Notes under the pieces: generated by a model
Told to the model about the DNA's origin: nothing
The model's input: the letters and a program-made list of their open reading frames with translations, nothing else
Databases searched by the model: none
Made by a program: the position numbers and the translations under genes
From: Rhizobiales bacterium NRL2
GTDB lineage: Bacteria; Pseudomonadota; Alphaproteobacteria; Minwuiales; Minwuiaceae
Assembly (NCBI GenBank): GCA_001664005.1
Contig: CP016093.1
Location: 2,687,001 to 2,751,000 of the forward strand
Length of the DNA: 64,000 nucleotides
Direction of reading: 5' to 3'
Part shown: positions 25,328-34,043 of the stretch, one piece after another
Layout: each line of letters starts with the position of its first letter
How positions within the stretch are numbered: position 1 is the stretch's first letter

Positions 25328-25974
25328 TCTCCATACCTTTCCATGGCGTCCCGGATCTTCCGGGCCATCTCTTCCGGGAGCTGGTCGCTTTCGCGGAATC
25401 CGGTCTCGAACTGTCCGTCGGGGGTCATCAGGTAGATGTAGCCCGAATGCGCCATGACATATCCGTCCGGGGCGCTGTCTTGCTCCATCCGTTCATAGAA
25501 GACGCGAAAGGCGTTCGCCGCGGCGGCGATATCGGCCTCGCTGCCCGTCAGGCCGACGAGCCCGGGATGGAACGCCGAGACATATTCGGCCAACGCTTCC
25601 GGCGTATCCCGGCCGGGGTCGACCGTAATGAACAGGGCCGCGACCCTTTCCGCGGTGTCGCCGCCGAGCATGTCGAGAACCCTCGCCATATAGGCCAGTG
25701 TCGTGGGACACAGATCGGGACAATGGGTGAAACCGAAGAACACCAACTGCCAGCGTCCGAGAAACTCGGCCTCGGTTACGCGCTTGCCGGTGTGGTCAGT
25801 CAATGTGAATTCGGAGCGGATGACCGCTTCTCCGGTTCGGGTCGCCTGCCCGCTTTCCTGCGGCGCTGGCGTCCTCGTCATGTACAGGCCGGCAAGAACG
25901 AGCGCGGCGACGACCGCGAGACCCCAGAGCGCATACCGAATGCGGGCCAACCTCGAGGATGTGAACGAAGTCAT
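25324..25974 (-). CDS. SCO1/SenC family copper protein
   Basis: A 216-aa membrane-anchored thioredoxin-fold protein (one N-terminal helix, residues about 14-32). The copper/thiol motif is FGFTHCPDLCPTTL and the histidine ligand lies in YVMAHSGYIYLM. It functions in assembly of the CuA centre of cytochrome c oxidase or as a periplasmic redox protein. It overlaps the PCu(A)C gene by 4 bp. Confidence 0.93.
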   Translation of the reverse strand: MTSFTSSRLARIRYALWGLAVVAALVLAGLYMTRTPAPQESGQATRTGEAVIRSEFTLTDHTGKRVTEAEFLGRWQLVFFGFTHCPDLCPTTLAYMARVLDMLGGDTAERVAALFITVDPGRDTPEALAEYVSAFHPGLVGLTGSEADIAAAANAFRVFYERMEQDSAPDGYVMAHSGYIYLMTPDGQFETGFRESDQLPEEMARKIRDAMERYGE

Positions 25975-26029
25975 CGGATCACCTCGGAATGCGCCCGCCC
26001 GCGCAGAATGCCCGGGCGGGCCATTACAA

Positions 26030-26296
26030 TCAGCCGTCGCGAGAGTCGGGCGCGTGCGGGCCCGATTTCATGTGGTCCGTCATGGCCGCCATCATCTCGC
26101 GGCATTCCTCCATCATCGGACCCATCTGCTGCATCATCTGCATCATGCCCATCATGCCGGACATCCCGTTTTCGTCCTGCATCATTCCCGGCATCCGTTC
26201 CTTCGGCTGCTGCGGCTGTTGCTCGTCAGCGAAGGCAAGGGATGTCGCGGCGAACAGGCCGCCGACAACGGTCAGGGTCTTGAGTGTATTGCGCAT
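26030..26296 (-). CDS. Methionine-rich exported protein, probable copper binder
   Basis: An 88-aa protein with a signal peptide ending SLAFA and a mature part crowded with methionines (MPGMMQDENGMSGMMGMMQ and MMQQMGPMMEEC). Met-rich periplasmic proteins bind Cu(I) or Ag(I). ATG 26296 has a GAAAGG site. It lies between the SCO gene and a small membrane protein gene in the copper operon. Confidence 0.78.
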   Translation of the reverse strand: MRNTLKTLTVVGGLFAATSLAFADEQQPQQPKERMPGMMQDENGMSGMMGMMQMMQQMGPMMEECREMMAAMTDHMKSGPHAPDSRDG

Positions 26297-26324
26297 GGTC
26301 GGTTTCCTTTCTCGGTTTTGGATC

Positions 26325-26639
26325 TCAGAGTTCTCCAGAACGCTGAGGGGTAACGTCAGGCACTCCTGGCCTGACTGATGCACTGCCGCGGGTCTTGCAC
26401 GCGCCCGCACCGCCGCCGCGCATGCAGAAACCGAGCGCGCACATGGCCAGACACGGGACGAAGGCGAGCAGGATCGGCGCGGCCCCGACCGCCGTCAGCC
26501 AACTCCAGTTCGAAAACAGGCCGACGCCTGCGGCCGCGGCCGCCGCCAGCAAGAGGGTGCGGCGCTCTGTCAGCCAGGCCGGAAGGGTGCGTCGCGGCGA
26601 GGCATGGGCTCCCTTGTCAGGAATATCCTCAGTCGTCAT
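26325..26639 (-). CDS. Small membrane protein with Cys/Met cluster
   Basis: A 104-aa protein with two hydrophobic segments; the second carries PCLAMCALGFCM, a cysteine/methionine cluster suggestive of metal binding. It overlaps the TlpA-like gene by 4 bp. I do not recognise a named family. Confidence 0.65.
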   Translation of the reverse strand: MTTEDIPDKGAHASPRRTLPAWLTERRTLLLAAAAAAGVGLFSNWSWLTAVGAAPILLAFVPCLAMCALGFCMRGGGAGACKTRGSASVRPGVPDVTPQRSGEL

Positions 26640-27175
26640 GGCCTTGTCTGCTTTCCTGTATGTTCGGCGATCACGGTCTCCAGGAACGCGACCATCTCCG
26701 GAGTGTCCCACTCGGCAGGTCCGACGAGCCGGGCCAGTTCGTTGCCCCGGGGGCCGATCAGCAGGGTCGTCGGCAATCCGAAGGCGCCGAGTTCCCTGAC
26801 CGACTCGCCCGTTTCATCGATGAAAAGCCGAAGTCGCCGCACTCCCGTCTCCTCGAAGAAGCTCCGAACGACTCCGACGCCAGCCCTGTCGATCGAAAGG
26901 GCGATAACTTCGAAGCGTTCGCCGCCGAGCTGATCCTGAAGTCTGTCGAGCGTCGGCATTTCATGGCGGCAGGGCGGACACCACGTGGCCCAGATGTTGA
27001 GCAGAACGATCCGGCCGCGCCAGTCATCGAGGTCGTAGTCGCGGCCATCGCCGTCCTTGAACCCGATCGGCGGGATTGGCCGCGGTTCATCATGCAGCGA
27101 CATAGGCGCTTGTTCGGCGCGCAAGGCTGAAGTGACGAGAACTACCGATATGGCGACGAACGCGAGCAGTCTCAT
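26636..27175 (-). CDS. TlpA-like thioredoxin-fold protein
   Basis: A 179-aa exported thiol-disulfide oxidoreductase: signal peptide, then the active site NIWATWCPPCRHEMPTL and the cis-proline segment FGLPTTLLIG. Probably keeps copper-site or heme-site cysteines reduced, with electrons from CcdA of the same operon. Overlaps both neighbours by 4 bp. Confidence 0.9.
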   Translation of the reverse strand: MRLLAFVAISVVLVTSALRAEQAPMSLHDEPRPIPPIGFKDGDGRDYDLDDWRGRIVLLNIWATWCPPCRHEMPTLDRLQDQLGGERFEVIALSIDRAGVGVVRSFFEETGVRRLRLFIDETGESVRELGAFGLPTTLLIGPRGNELARLVGPAEWDTPEMVAFLETVIAEHTGKQTRP

Positions 27176-27768
27176 GGCAGGGGTTTCCCTTCTTCGCGGA
27201 GCCGGCCGATCAGCGGCAGAATCACGTCCTTCAACGCCTGAGGGGTCACGGGGCCGATATGCTTGTAGGCAATGCGGCCGTCTGCGCCGATGACAAAGGT
27301 TTCGGGCACGCCGTAGACACCGAAGTCGATGCCGACCCGGCCATTCAGATCCGCTCCGGTCCGCGAATAGGGATCCCCAAGCTCGTCAAGCCATGCGGCC
27401 GCATCGTTCGGTCTGTCCTTGTAGTTGAGACCGTGAATCGGCACCGCTCCCGATCTGGCCAATTGCATGAACAACGGGTGTTCCGCGCGGCAGGCCGTGC
27501 ACCATGACGCGAAGACATTGAGAAGGCTGACTTCACCCCGGAGGTCCGCATCCGAAAGGCCCTGCGCGCGCCCCTGTACCGGTGGAAGGTCGAATGCGGG
27601 AACGGCCTTGCCGATCAACGCGGAGGGTATTTCCTTTGGATTGAGAGACAATCCGGTCCAGAGCGCCGCCGCTATCACGCCAAAGAGCGCGACCGGGAAG
27701 GCGAAGCGCCAGTTCCTGACCAGGGTTCCAACACGGGTTCCGGCGCTCATGGCGGGATTCTCAGCCAT
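27172..27768 (-). CDS. DsbE/CcmG-like thiol-disulfide interchange protein
   Basis: A 198-aa protein anchored by one N-terminal helix (FAFPVALFGVIAAALW). The active site is FASWCTACRAEHP and the segments GLNYKDRPNDAAAWLDELGDPY and YGVPETFVIG are typical of CcmG/DsbE, which reduces apocytochrome c. The operon also encodes a c-type cytochrome and CcdA, which fits. Confidence 0.92.
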   Translation of the reverse strand: MAENPAMSAGTRVGTLVRNWRFAFPVALFGVIAAALWTGLSLNPKEIPSALIGKAVPAFDLPPVQGRAQGLSDADLRGEVSLLNVFASWCTACRAEHPLFMQLARSGAVPIHGLNYKDRPNDAAAWLDELGDPYSRTGADLNGRVGIDFGVYGVPETFVIGADGRIAYKHIGPVTPQALKDVILPLIGRLREEGKPLP

Positions 27769-27898
27769 TGCCGTCGTCCTTTCGCCGCCGGAAAAAGAGA
27801 AACTTGACCAGCGCGGCGATGGCCAGGACGAGGAGGATCAGGACCAACAGCCAGATCAGTCCCATGCCCCACATCATTCCGTATGAATCGTGCATCAT
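27761..27898 (-). CDS. Small single-pass membrane protein, Met/His-rich N-terminus
   Basis: A 45-aa protein beginning MMHDSYGMMWGMG, followed by one hydrophobic helix and a basic RRRK tail. It overlaps the cytochrome gene start by 4 bp and the CcmG start by 8 bp, so it is a genuine member of the operon. The N-terminus resembles short membrane proteins found beside copper genes; the role is unknown. Confidence 0.7.
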   Translation of the reverse strand: MMHDSYGMMWGMGLIWLLVLILLVLAIAALVKFLFFRRRKDDGNG

Positions 27899-28377
27899 TG
27901 CCTTGGTTCCTTCTCCATCCGCACCGCCGCCGCGCGGCGGCGGGCCCGGATATGCTCGGGCCAGTGCGATTTGATGAACGCCAGCACTGCGCGGATGTCG
28001 TTGTCGGAGAGCGCGTCGCCGAAGCCCGGCATGTCGGTCTCGTAGCCGTCCGGGGCATGCGCGGCGAAGCCGTCGCGCGTGATGGCGAACAGGATTGCGT
28101 CAGGATGGTGCCAGGTGTGTCCGGTCTCGTCGTGAGGCGGTGCGGGCAGCCGGCCGTCCGGCTTGCGTCGACGCCAGTCCGGCTGTCCTTCCAGACGCGC
28201 ACCGTGGCAGGCGGCGCAGTGAAGCGCATAGAATTCACCGCCGCGTTCGACCTGCGCCCCTTCGTCAGGATCCGCCCGGCTGGCGAACGCCGGCCAGGCG
28301 ACCGCCGCCGCCACTACGCCGGCGGCGAACAGGGCACACCGGCCCTGTCCGCGAAACATCGAGGCCGCCGCCCTCAT
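27895..28377 (-). CDS. Exported c-type cytochrome
   Basis: A 160-aa protein with a signal peptide and one heme-binding site CAACH at residues about 54-58; a MPGFGD segment provides the probable axial methionine. The remainder is the fold of class I cytochromes c. It overlaps the DUF411 gene by 4 bp and sits among copper-delivery genes. Confidence 0.9.
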   Translation of the reverse strand: MRAAASMFRGQGRCALFAAGVVAAAVAWPAFASRADPDEGAQVERGGEFYALHCAACHGARLEGQPDWRRRKPDGRLPAPPHDETGHTWHHPDAILFAITRDGFAAHAPDGYETDMPGFGDALSDNDIRAVLAFIKSHWPEHIRARRRAAAVRMEKEPRQ

Positions 28378-28814
28378 TCGACCGCATAGACCGTGGGCGG
28401 AACCGGGCCGATCTCATAGATCGTGAACGGCTGCGTCTTCACGCCGGACATGCCCGGCGAACCCTGCGGCATGCCGGGAAGCGTGATGCCCGCAATCTTC
28501 GGCTTCTCGCTCAGCAACCGCTCGACGGTGGCGACCGGCACATGGCCGCTGACGACATAATTGTCGATCATTGACAGGTGGCAGCCTTCGAAGTTCTCCG
28601 GAATTCCGGCCAGCCTGCTCATCTGCGGCAGTTCGTGGGTCGGCTTCACGGTAACTTCGAACCCGTTCTGCCGCAGATAGTCGGCATAACCTTCGCAGCA
28701 GCCGCATTGAGGCGCCTTGTACAATGTGACGTCATGGGACGGCTGATCGGCGAACGCCGGCGCCGCGACGGCGAGGGCCAGCCCGAAAAGGGCCGCCGAA
28801 ATGATCTTGCGCAT
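28374..28814 (-). CDS. DUF411 metal-binding protein
   Basis: A 146-aa exported protein of the DUF411 (CopG-like) family: signal peptide, YKAPQCGCCEGYADYL with the CxCC cluster, and MIDNYVVSGHVPVATVERLL. Family members occur in copper and silver resistance clusters. ATG 28814 lies behind an AAGGAGG site. Confidence 0.92.
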   Translation of the reverse strand: MRKIISAALFGLALAVAAPAFADQPSHDVTLYKAPQCGCCEGYADYLRQNGFEVTVKPTHELPQMSRLAGIPENFEGCHLSMIDNYVVSGHVPVATVERLLSEKPKIAGITLPGMPQGSPGMSGVKTQPFTIYEIGPVPPTVYAVE

Positions 28815-28839
28815 GATTGATTTCCTCCTTGTCGATGGG

Positions 28840-30306
28840 TCAGGCGACACGAATGACGCCCATCATTCCCGCCGCCTGGTGCTCGAGAATGTGGCAATGG
28901 AACATCCAGTCGCCGGGATTGTCGGCGACGAGGGCGATCTCGACCTTCTCCCGCGGCGCCATCAGGACGGTGTCCTGCCATTCGCGGTGGGCCGTTGGCG
29001 CGCCGTTGCGTGAGATCACGCGGAACGAATGGCCGTGCAGATGCATCGGATGATGCCAGGCTGTCGCGTTGGTCATCGCGATGACATGGCTCCGGCCGCG
29101 TTCGAGCGTCAGCATCGGGTCGAGCACGTGGCCCTCGGCGGCCTTGCCGTTGATGAACCAGACGCCGTTGCCGCGCATCATGCCCATCATTCCGCCGCCC
29201 ATGCCGCCCGAGCCGCCTTGCCCCATGCTGCCGCCCATCTCGCGCATCACCATCGCGCCCATCATGCCGCCGTTGAATACGACGTCGTGCCGGCGCGCCG
29301 GGGCGGGATCGGGCTCCGGCAGCGGGTTGGCCGGCAGGGCGACGGGCCAGTCGGGCGCATCGTCCCGGAGCCGGGACCGGTCATATGCGAAATCGACCAG
29401 CCGGTATTCGAGGCCCTCGTAGAAGCGGTCGGCGACGGTCGCCCGGCTGCCCGGCTCACCGGTCATGTCGATGATCAGGTCGACGCGCATGGCCGGTCCG
29501 AGGACGACGAGACCGTTCGGCGGCTCGTGCGGGGTGACCGGCTGGCCGTCGAGTGCGATCACCGTGGGGGCCTGATCCCGGAAGTCGAGCCCGAAGATGC
29601 GGGCGTTCGCCGCGTTGATCAGCCGCAACCGGACCCGCTCGCCGCTACGCACCGGGAATTCGCCCGGCACGCGGCCGTTGATCGTGACCGTATTGCCGAC
29701 CCGGCCACCGTGGCTGATATCGTGGCGGTTGCCGAAGTCGTCGCTGATCTCGGCCGATTGCGTCAGCCGCCAGTCGTCGAGGACCCAGGTCAGTTCGCGG
29801 TCCACACGGAACGGCTCCGCCTCCTCGATGATCAGGGGACCGTAGAGACCACGCCCGACCTGTTCGAAGCTGCGCTGGTGCGGGTGATACCAGAACGTCC
29901 CGGCATCGACCGCGTCGAACTCGTAGATGAAGGTCTCGCCGGCGGCGATCGGGCGTTGGGTCAGGTGCGGGACGCCGTCCATCGCGTTCGGCAGCCGCAC
30001 CCCGTGCCAGTGGACCGTGGTTTCCTCGGCCAGAGCGTTCTCGACCGTGATGCGAAGTCGCTCGCCCTGGCGAACACGGATCTCAGGACCCGGGACGGCG
30101 CCGTTGTAACCCCAGACCGGCGTCTCGCCGTGCAGATCGGGTGCGAGACGTGTCCGACCGGGCACCGCGCGCAACGTGAATTCCCTGGTCCCGGCGGCGC
30201 GCGCGGCATTTGCCATAAGGTTCGGCATGGCGAGCCCCGCCGCACTGGCAGAAATTGCTGTCAGCAGGCTTCGCCGCGATAGCGGCAGCGTAGGAATTGA
30301 TGACAT
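28840..30306 (-). CDS. Multicopper oxidase, CueO/CopA type
   Basis: A 488-aa periplasmic oxidase that converts Cu(I) to Cu(II). The twin-arginine signal SRRSLLTAISASAAG is followed by three cupredoxin domains; the copper ligands are in TVHWHGVRL, FWYHPHQR, HPMHLHGHSF and FHCHILEHQAAGMM. A methionine-rich loop (residues about 350-380, GGMGGGMMGMMRGNG) is typical of copper-tolerance oxidases. It is the first gene of the long minus-strand operon that runs to ccdA. Confidence 0.95.
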   Translation of the reverse strand: MSSIPTLPLSRRSLLTAISASAAGLAMPNLMANAARAAGTREFTLRAVPGRTRLAPDLHGETPVWGYNGAVPGPEIRVRQGERLRITVENALAEETTVHWHGVRLPNAMDGVPHLTQRPIAAGETFIYEFDAVDAGTFWYHPHQRSFEQVGRGLYGPLIIEEAEPFRVDRELTWVLDDWRLTQSAEISDDFGNRHDISHGGRVGNTVTINGRVPGEFPVRSGERVRLRLINAANARIFGLDFRDQAPTVIALDGQPVTPHEPPNGLVVLGPAMRVDLIIDMTGEPGSRATVADRFYEGLEYRLVDFAYDRSRLRDDAPDWPVALPANPLPEPDPAPARRHDVVFNGGMMGAMVMREMGGSMGQGGSGGMGGGMMGMMRGNGVWFINGKAAEGHVLDPMLTLERGRSHVIAMTNATAWHHPMHLHGHSFRVISRNGAPTAHREWQDTVLMAPREKVEIALVADNPGDWMFHCHILEHQAAGMMGVIRVA

Positions 30307-30446
30307 TTTGGGTGCTCATTTGATGCTCTGGTTGCACGACGCACAGCGATGTTGGCCTGTGCATGAGGTCAGGGCGATGGCCCGGATGACGATCCGGGTC
30401 TCGCGCCGGCACGCAGGAATCGGAGCGCACTCCGAATCCCGTCGGA

Positions 30447-30770
30447 TCAGATGAGGAGTCGCGGAGGATAGGGGTCGGGCTGGCCAACTCGCCCAGTCAG
30501 ATGGTTTGTCTTTGGTGACGTGCCCGACTCCGCAATGCGCGGGCTGTACGAGTCACCCTGGCCAAGATGTGCTGCAAAGGAGATCGTGCAATCAATGTCG
30601 CACGTCAGCAGGTTGTCCTCGCCGTCTTCGACAGCGCCGCAATCCTGGCAATCCGCCATCTCGACCGCGCCGATGTCGCCGAGAGCCATCTTCAGCGACA
30701 TGGAAGCCGTCGCCGCCGAATTCACGACCATGCCCGCCGCGAACAGCGCGAACAGGACAATGGTAAACAT
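30447..30770 (-). CDS. Exported cysteine-rich protein near the copper operon
   Basis: A 107-aa protein (from ATG 30770) with a signal peptide and two cysteine pairs (ADCQDCGA and TCDIDCTI), resembling small DUF2946-like proteins often found by copper genes. An alternative start lies at 30788. It is 140 bp upstream of the multicopper oxidase and may be the true first gene of the operon. Confidence 0.65.
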   Translation of the reverse strand: MFTIVLFALFAAGMVVNSAATASMSLKMALGDIGAVEMADCQDCGAVEDGEDNLLTCDIDCTISFAAHLGQGDSYSPRIAESGTSPKTNHLTGRVGQPDPYPPRLLI

Positions 30771-30797
30771 GCGACTCCGACAGATCATCCGATGCTT

Positions 30798-31724
30798 CTA
30801 CGTTGCCCGGTCCCGAATGTGAAGATGCAAGACGTCACATCTTCGGGAACGGTATCGCCTGGCGCAGGAGCAGGGCGTCGCCGCGTCGCTCCCAAAGCTC
30901 TGTCGTGCGGGCACCGGCCTCGCCGCGGTGATCGTTCCTGCCGTCGAGCGCATGCGCCGGGTGTTCGAAGGTGGCCACGCTCCGTTCGTTGACGCCCGCC
31001 CCCCCACATCCAGAAGCGCGCCCGTGACATAGGAGGCCGCGTCGGACAGCAGCCAGACCACGGCGGCGGCCACCTCGGCCGGCGTGCCGGCGCGACCGAG
31101 AGGCACGGTCGGTCCCACGCGGCTCGCCTGATCGGGTATGCCGGCGCCGTCGTAGATTTCGGTGTCGATCAGTCCGGGCCGTACCGCGTTGACGCGAATG
31201 CCCTCGTCGGCGACCTCGATCGCCAGCCCGTGCGTCAAGGTATCGATGGCGCCCTTGGAGGCGGCATAGGCCGCGAACGCGCCCGGCGCGCCGTGCACCG
31301 ATCCCCGCGACGAGATATTGACGATCACGCCGCCATCGCCGCCACGGCTGCGCGATATCCGCCTTATCGCTTCCTGGGTGGAGAGGATCGTACCAGTCAG
31401 GTTCGTCCGCCACATCGGGGCGAGCACCGCCGGATCCAGATCGACCAGCTTGCCATGGGGCTGGAGGACGGCGGCGTTGTTGACCAGGCCGCGGACCGGC
31501 CCCACCGCGGCTGCGGTCTCGAACAGGCGGGCGACATCCGCCTCTACGCCGGCATCGGCCTGGACGGCGATCGCCTCGCCAGCGCAGGCCGCCGCAACCG
31601 AAGCGGCGGCATCGTCCCGGCTGTGATAGCTGAAGACGACGCGCCAGCCGACGGCCACGGCCTCGCGCACGCATGCGGCGCCAATGCCGCGGCTGCCGCC
31701 CGTGACCACCAGAACCGGGGTCAT
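30798..31724 (-). CDS. Short-chain dehydrogenase with abnormal C-terminus
   Basis: A Rossmann-fold oxidoreductase: TGGSRGIG cofactor site, NNAA, catalytic NISSRGS and YAASK. The normal SDR ends soon after SYVTGALLDVGG, but here the frame continues about 55 codons with a basic, unrelated tail. A run of seven C at 31000-31006 precedes the tail, and the alternative frame after it (NERSVATFEHPAHALDG...) looks more protein-like and ends at 30835, so a frameshift or deletion fusion is likely. Coupled by 4 bp to the alpha/beta hydrolase. Confidence 0.7.
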   Translation of the reverse strand: MTPVLVVTGGSRGIGAACVREAVAVGWRVVFSYHSRDDAAASVAAACAGEAIAVQADAGVEADVARLFETAAAVGPVRGLVNNAAVLQPHGKLVDLDPAVLAPMWRTNLTGTILSTQEAIRRISRSRGGDGGVIVNISSRGSVHGAPGAFAAYAASKGAIDTLTHGLAIEVADEGIRVNAVRPGLIDTEIYDGAGIPDQASRVGPTVPLGRAGTPAEVAAAVVWLLSDAASYVTGALLDVGGRASTNGAWPPSNTRRMRSTAGTITAARPVPARQSFGSDAATPCSCARRYRSRRCDVLHLHIRDRAT

Positions 31725-32647
31725 TGTCCCGCGCCTTCAAGCATCTCGATCAGCCAGGCATTGGCGGTCTCGGGCGCTTCGTAGAACAGCCAGTGCCCCG
31801 CGCCCGGCACGACCCGGAAATCCAGTCCGGCATCGAAGCGTCTCAGTGCCGCTTCCTGGCGCGCGCGCTGCTCGGGCGGGTTGAAGATGTCGGCGCCGCC
31901 CCAGATGGCGCCGAGCCGGGCCGTCACCTGCGGCAGCACGTCCAGCAGCGTGGTCGTGTCGGGATACTTGCCGCAGCGGACGCGGGCGCGCTCGATGTTC
32001 CGCCGCTGAATGCGGACCGCCAGATCATCGACCTTGTGGGCATCGGCGATCATCAGCTTGGCCAGGTTGTGGCGGTGGACGGCGTCGACCTCCGGACCGC
32101 TCATGCCCGGGCGCATCGCGAAGAGCTCCGTCCCGTCCGGCGGTGTCGTCCGCATCCCGAAGCCGCTGGGACCGCTCAGCACGAGACAGCCGACGCGGCG
32201 GCCAAGGCGGGCGGCCATGTGGCCCGCAATGATCCCGCCATATGAGAAGCCGACGATATCGAGTGACGCTTCCGGCCCGAGCAGTTCGTCGACGCCTGCC
32301 TGCAGAAGCGTCGCGAGATGTTCGGGTGCGTGCGGTTCGGGCGGCGTGTCGGAGCGGCCATAGCCCGGCATGTCGGGCACGAGCACCCGGAAATGCTTCG
32401 CCAGCGGCGCAATGTTGTATGCGAAATGCGTCCAGCCACCGAAGTCGCCGTGCAGCAGGACCACGGCGCGCCCCTCTCCGAAGCAATGCCAGGCGACCTG
32501 AGCCCCGGGGCCGGCGGTCATGACGAGGTCGGCGGACGCTTCCAGGTCGGATACGGGATCAATGATGTCTTCGGGGAATTTCAAACCACCCTCCTGCTTT
32601 AGCGGCTGAGCCGTCCTGTATGGGCGAAGCCCGCCGTCCCGCGCCAT
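31721..32647 (-). CDS. Alpha/beta hydrolase
   Basis: A cytosolic hydrolase of about 308 aa (from ATG 32647; an extension to 32716 is possible). The nucleophile elbow is GFSYGG, preceded by LLHGDFGGWTHF (oxyanion) and followed late by the catalytic histidine in VPGAGHWLF. The substrate is unknown. It forms a two-gene unit with the SDR. No link to the copper genes is evident. Confidence 0.85.
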   Translation of the reverse strand: MARDGGLRPYRTAQPLKQEGGLKFPEDIIDPVSDLEASADLVMTAGPGAQVAWHCFGEGRAVVLLHGDFGGWTHFAYNIAPLAKHFRVLVPDMPGYGRSDTPPEPHAPEHLATLLQAGVDELLGPEASLDIVGFSYGGIIAGHMAARLGRRVGCLVLSGPSGFGMRTTPPDGTELFAMRPGMSGPEVDAVHRHNLAKLMIADAHKVDDLAVRIQRRNIERARVRCGKYPDTTTLLDVLPQVTARLGAIWGGADIFNPPEQRARQEAALRRFDAGLDFRVVPGAGHWLFYEAPETANAWLIEMLEGAGQ

Positions 32648-32757
32648 CGGTTTCTTGCGCTCGAACGCTATCGGTTCCGCAGTGGCGGGACCCGGAGATG
32701 CACCTTGCGGAGCCACCCGGACGGCGCCACATCGCTCTCCATCAGTGGAGCAAGTCG

Positions 32758-33178
32758 ATGCCCCGTGACTACGATCTGGCCATTATCGGGACCGGCGTTG
32801 CCGCCAGCACCGTCGCCACCAAGGTCCGCGCAGCGGGCCGGAGCGTCGCGGTGATCGATTCCAGACCCTTCGGCGGAACCTGCGCCCTCAGAGGCTGCGA
32901 TCCCAGGAAGCTGCTGCTCGCCGGCGCCGACGCGGTCGATCACGCGCGGCGGGCGGCGGCCATGTGGCCGCCGAATTCTCCCACATCGCCGCATGCGCCG
33001 GCGCGGATGTGACGATCCTGCAGCGCGGCGAGCGCCTGCCGAAGAACTTCGATTCCGATCTCGTGGACTGGCTCGCCCGGAAGTTCGCGCGCCTCGGCAT
33101 CGAGGTCGAGACCGGCACCGAGGTCCGCTACATCGAAACGGAAGACAACGAGCTGGTGGTGACGGCGCGACGCGGATC
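32758..33178 (+). pseudogene. Pyridine nucleotide-disulfide oxidoreductase, internally deleted and truncated
   Basis: The N-terminus has the FAD motif IIGTGVAASTVATKVRAAG and the redox-active disulfide GGTCALRGCDPRK. At about 32950 the frame jumps to the NAD-binding half (GGHVAAEFSHIAACAGADVTILQRG), so roughly 110 codons are missing and the frames do not match. The coding trace stops at about 33178, well before a dimerisation domain. This is a decayed mercuric-reductase/glutathione-reductase-like flavoprotein gene. Confidence 0.85.
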
Positions 33179-33467
33179 GCTAGATAACTGGAACATTTCC
33201 AGGAAGGGACTCGACCCTCGTCGGAGGAAAGTCTCTCTGCCCTGGTCGGCGGGGGACGCGGTGTTGGCTCACCGCGAACCGGGCGGAGAGGGGCCGCCCA
33301 CGACCGCAACCGGCCGCGCCGCGACCGTCCCGCCACCCCTGCAGGGGCGGGGAGATAGTGAAACCCGAGGATCATGAAGTCGAATCCAAATGCACTCCCA
33401 TCCATCGACCCATTGCGCCAATTAACCCAAGGTCAATAGGATCCCGCTATGGCCCGTTTACCAAGCG
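33179..33467. other. Non-coding remnant after the flavoprotein pseudogene
   Basis: About 290 bp with no recognisable coding; probably a junction left by deletions. Confidence 0.4.
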
Positions 33468-33476
33468 TTGCTTCGA

Positions 33477-34043
33477 ATGGATTACAGGATGACCGGCAAG
33501 GTGCCCGAAAGTCGCCTTCACACCCAGCTCCTTCACCATGAACTGAAGGAGCTGGCGTACCTGGACGAAGCCGTGCTCCCTGAATTGGCGCGATCATTCG
33601 CCAAGGGTTGGATGGCGCAGAGGGGCGATCGCGAAATCCCCCGCCGAAGCAGCTTCGGGCCATTGGACATGCCGCGGGCTACTCTGTCCTGGGTGATGGT
33701 GTGGGAGCCGGTCGACGGGGATTATCGTTGCCGCCTGGCGGGCACGGGCCTCCGGTCAGATTCTGGCCTGGAGCTGACCGGTTGTCTACTGGGCGAGCTC
33801 TTTGCCCGCAAAGACAACGTTTGGTCGGAGTTCGATGGTGTGGCCAGTGGAGCATCCTATTGCTTTGTGGAGCGCCTGATCCTTTGGTCCGAAGCTCCGC
33901 CCATGATCCGTACCCGGCTTTTGCTGCCGCTTGCTTCGGACGATGGTGGACCGCACCGGCTCGTCGGTCTCGTTGGGCCCAGCTTTCGATTCGACTGCGA
34001 TGAACGAGGGCGTTTGAGCAAGAGGGCGAATTCTCCATTATAG
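33477..34043 (+). CDS. PAS-domain protein (PAS_5-like)
   Basis: A protein of about 188 aa. RATLSWVMVWEPVDGDYRCRLAGTGLRS...GLELTGCLLGEL is the PAS_5 pattern common in alphaproteobacteria, a stand-alone sensory domain with no output module. The frame opens with TTG 33468; ATG 33477 is preferred. About 280 bp of apparently empty sequence follow to the next gene. Ligand unknown. Confidence 0.75.
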   Translation: MDYRMTGKVPESRLHTQLLHHELKELAYLDEAVLPELARSFAKGWMAQRGDREIPRRSSFGPLDMPRATLSWVMVWEPVDGDYRCRLAGTGLRSDSGLELTGCLLGELFARKDNVWSEFDGVASGASYCFVERLILWSEAPPMIRTRLLLPLASDDGGPHRLVGLVGPSFRFDCDERGRLSKRANSPL

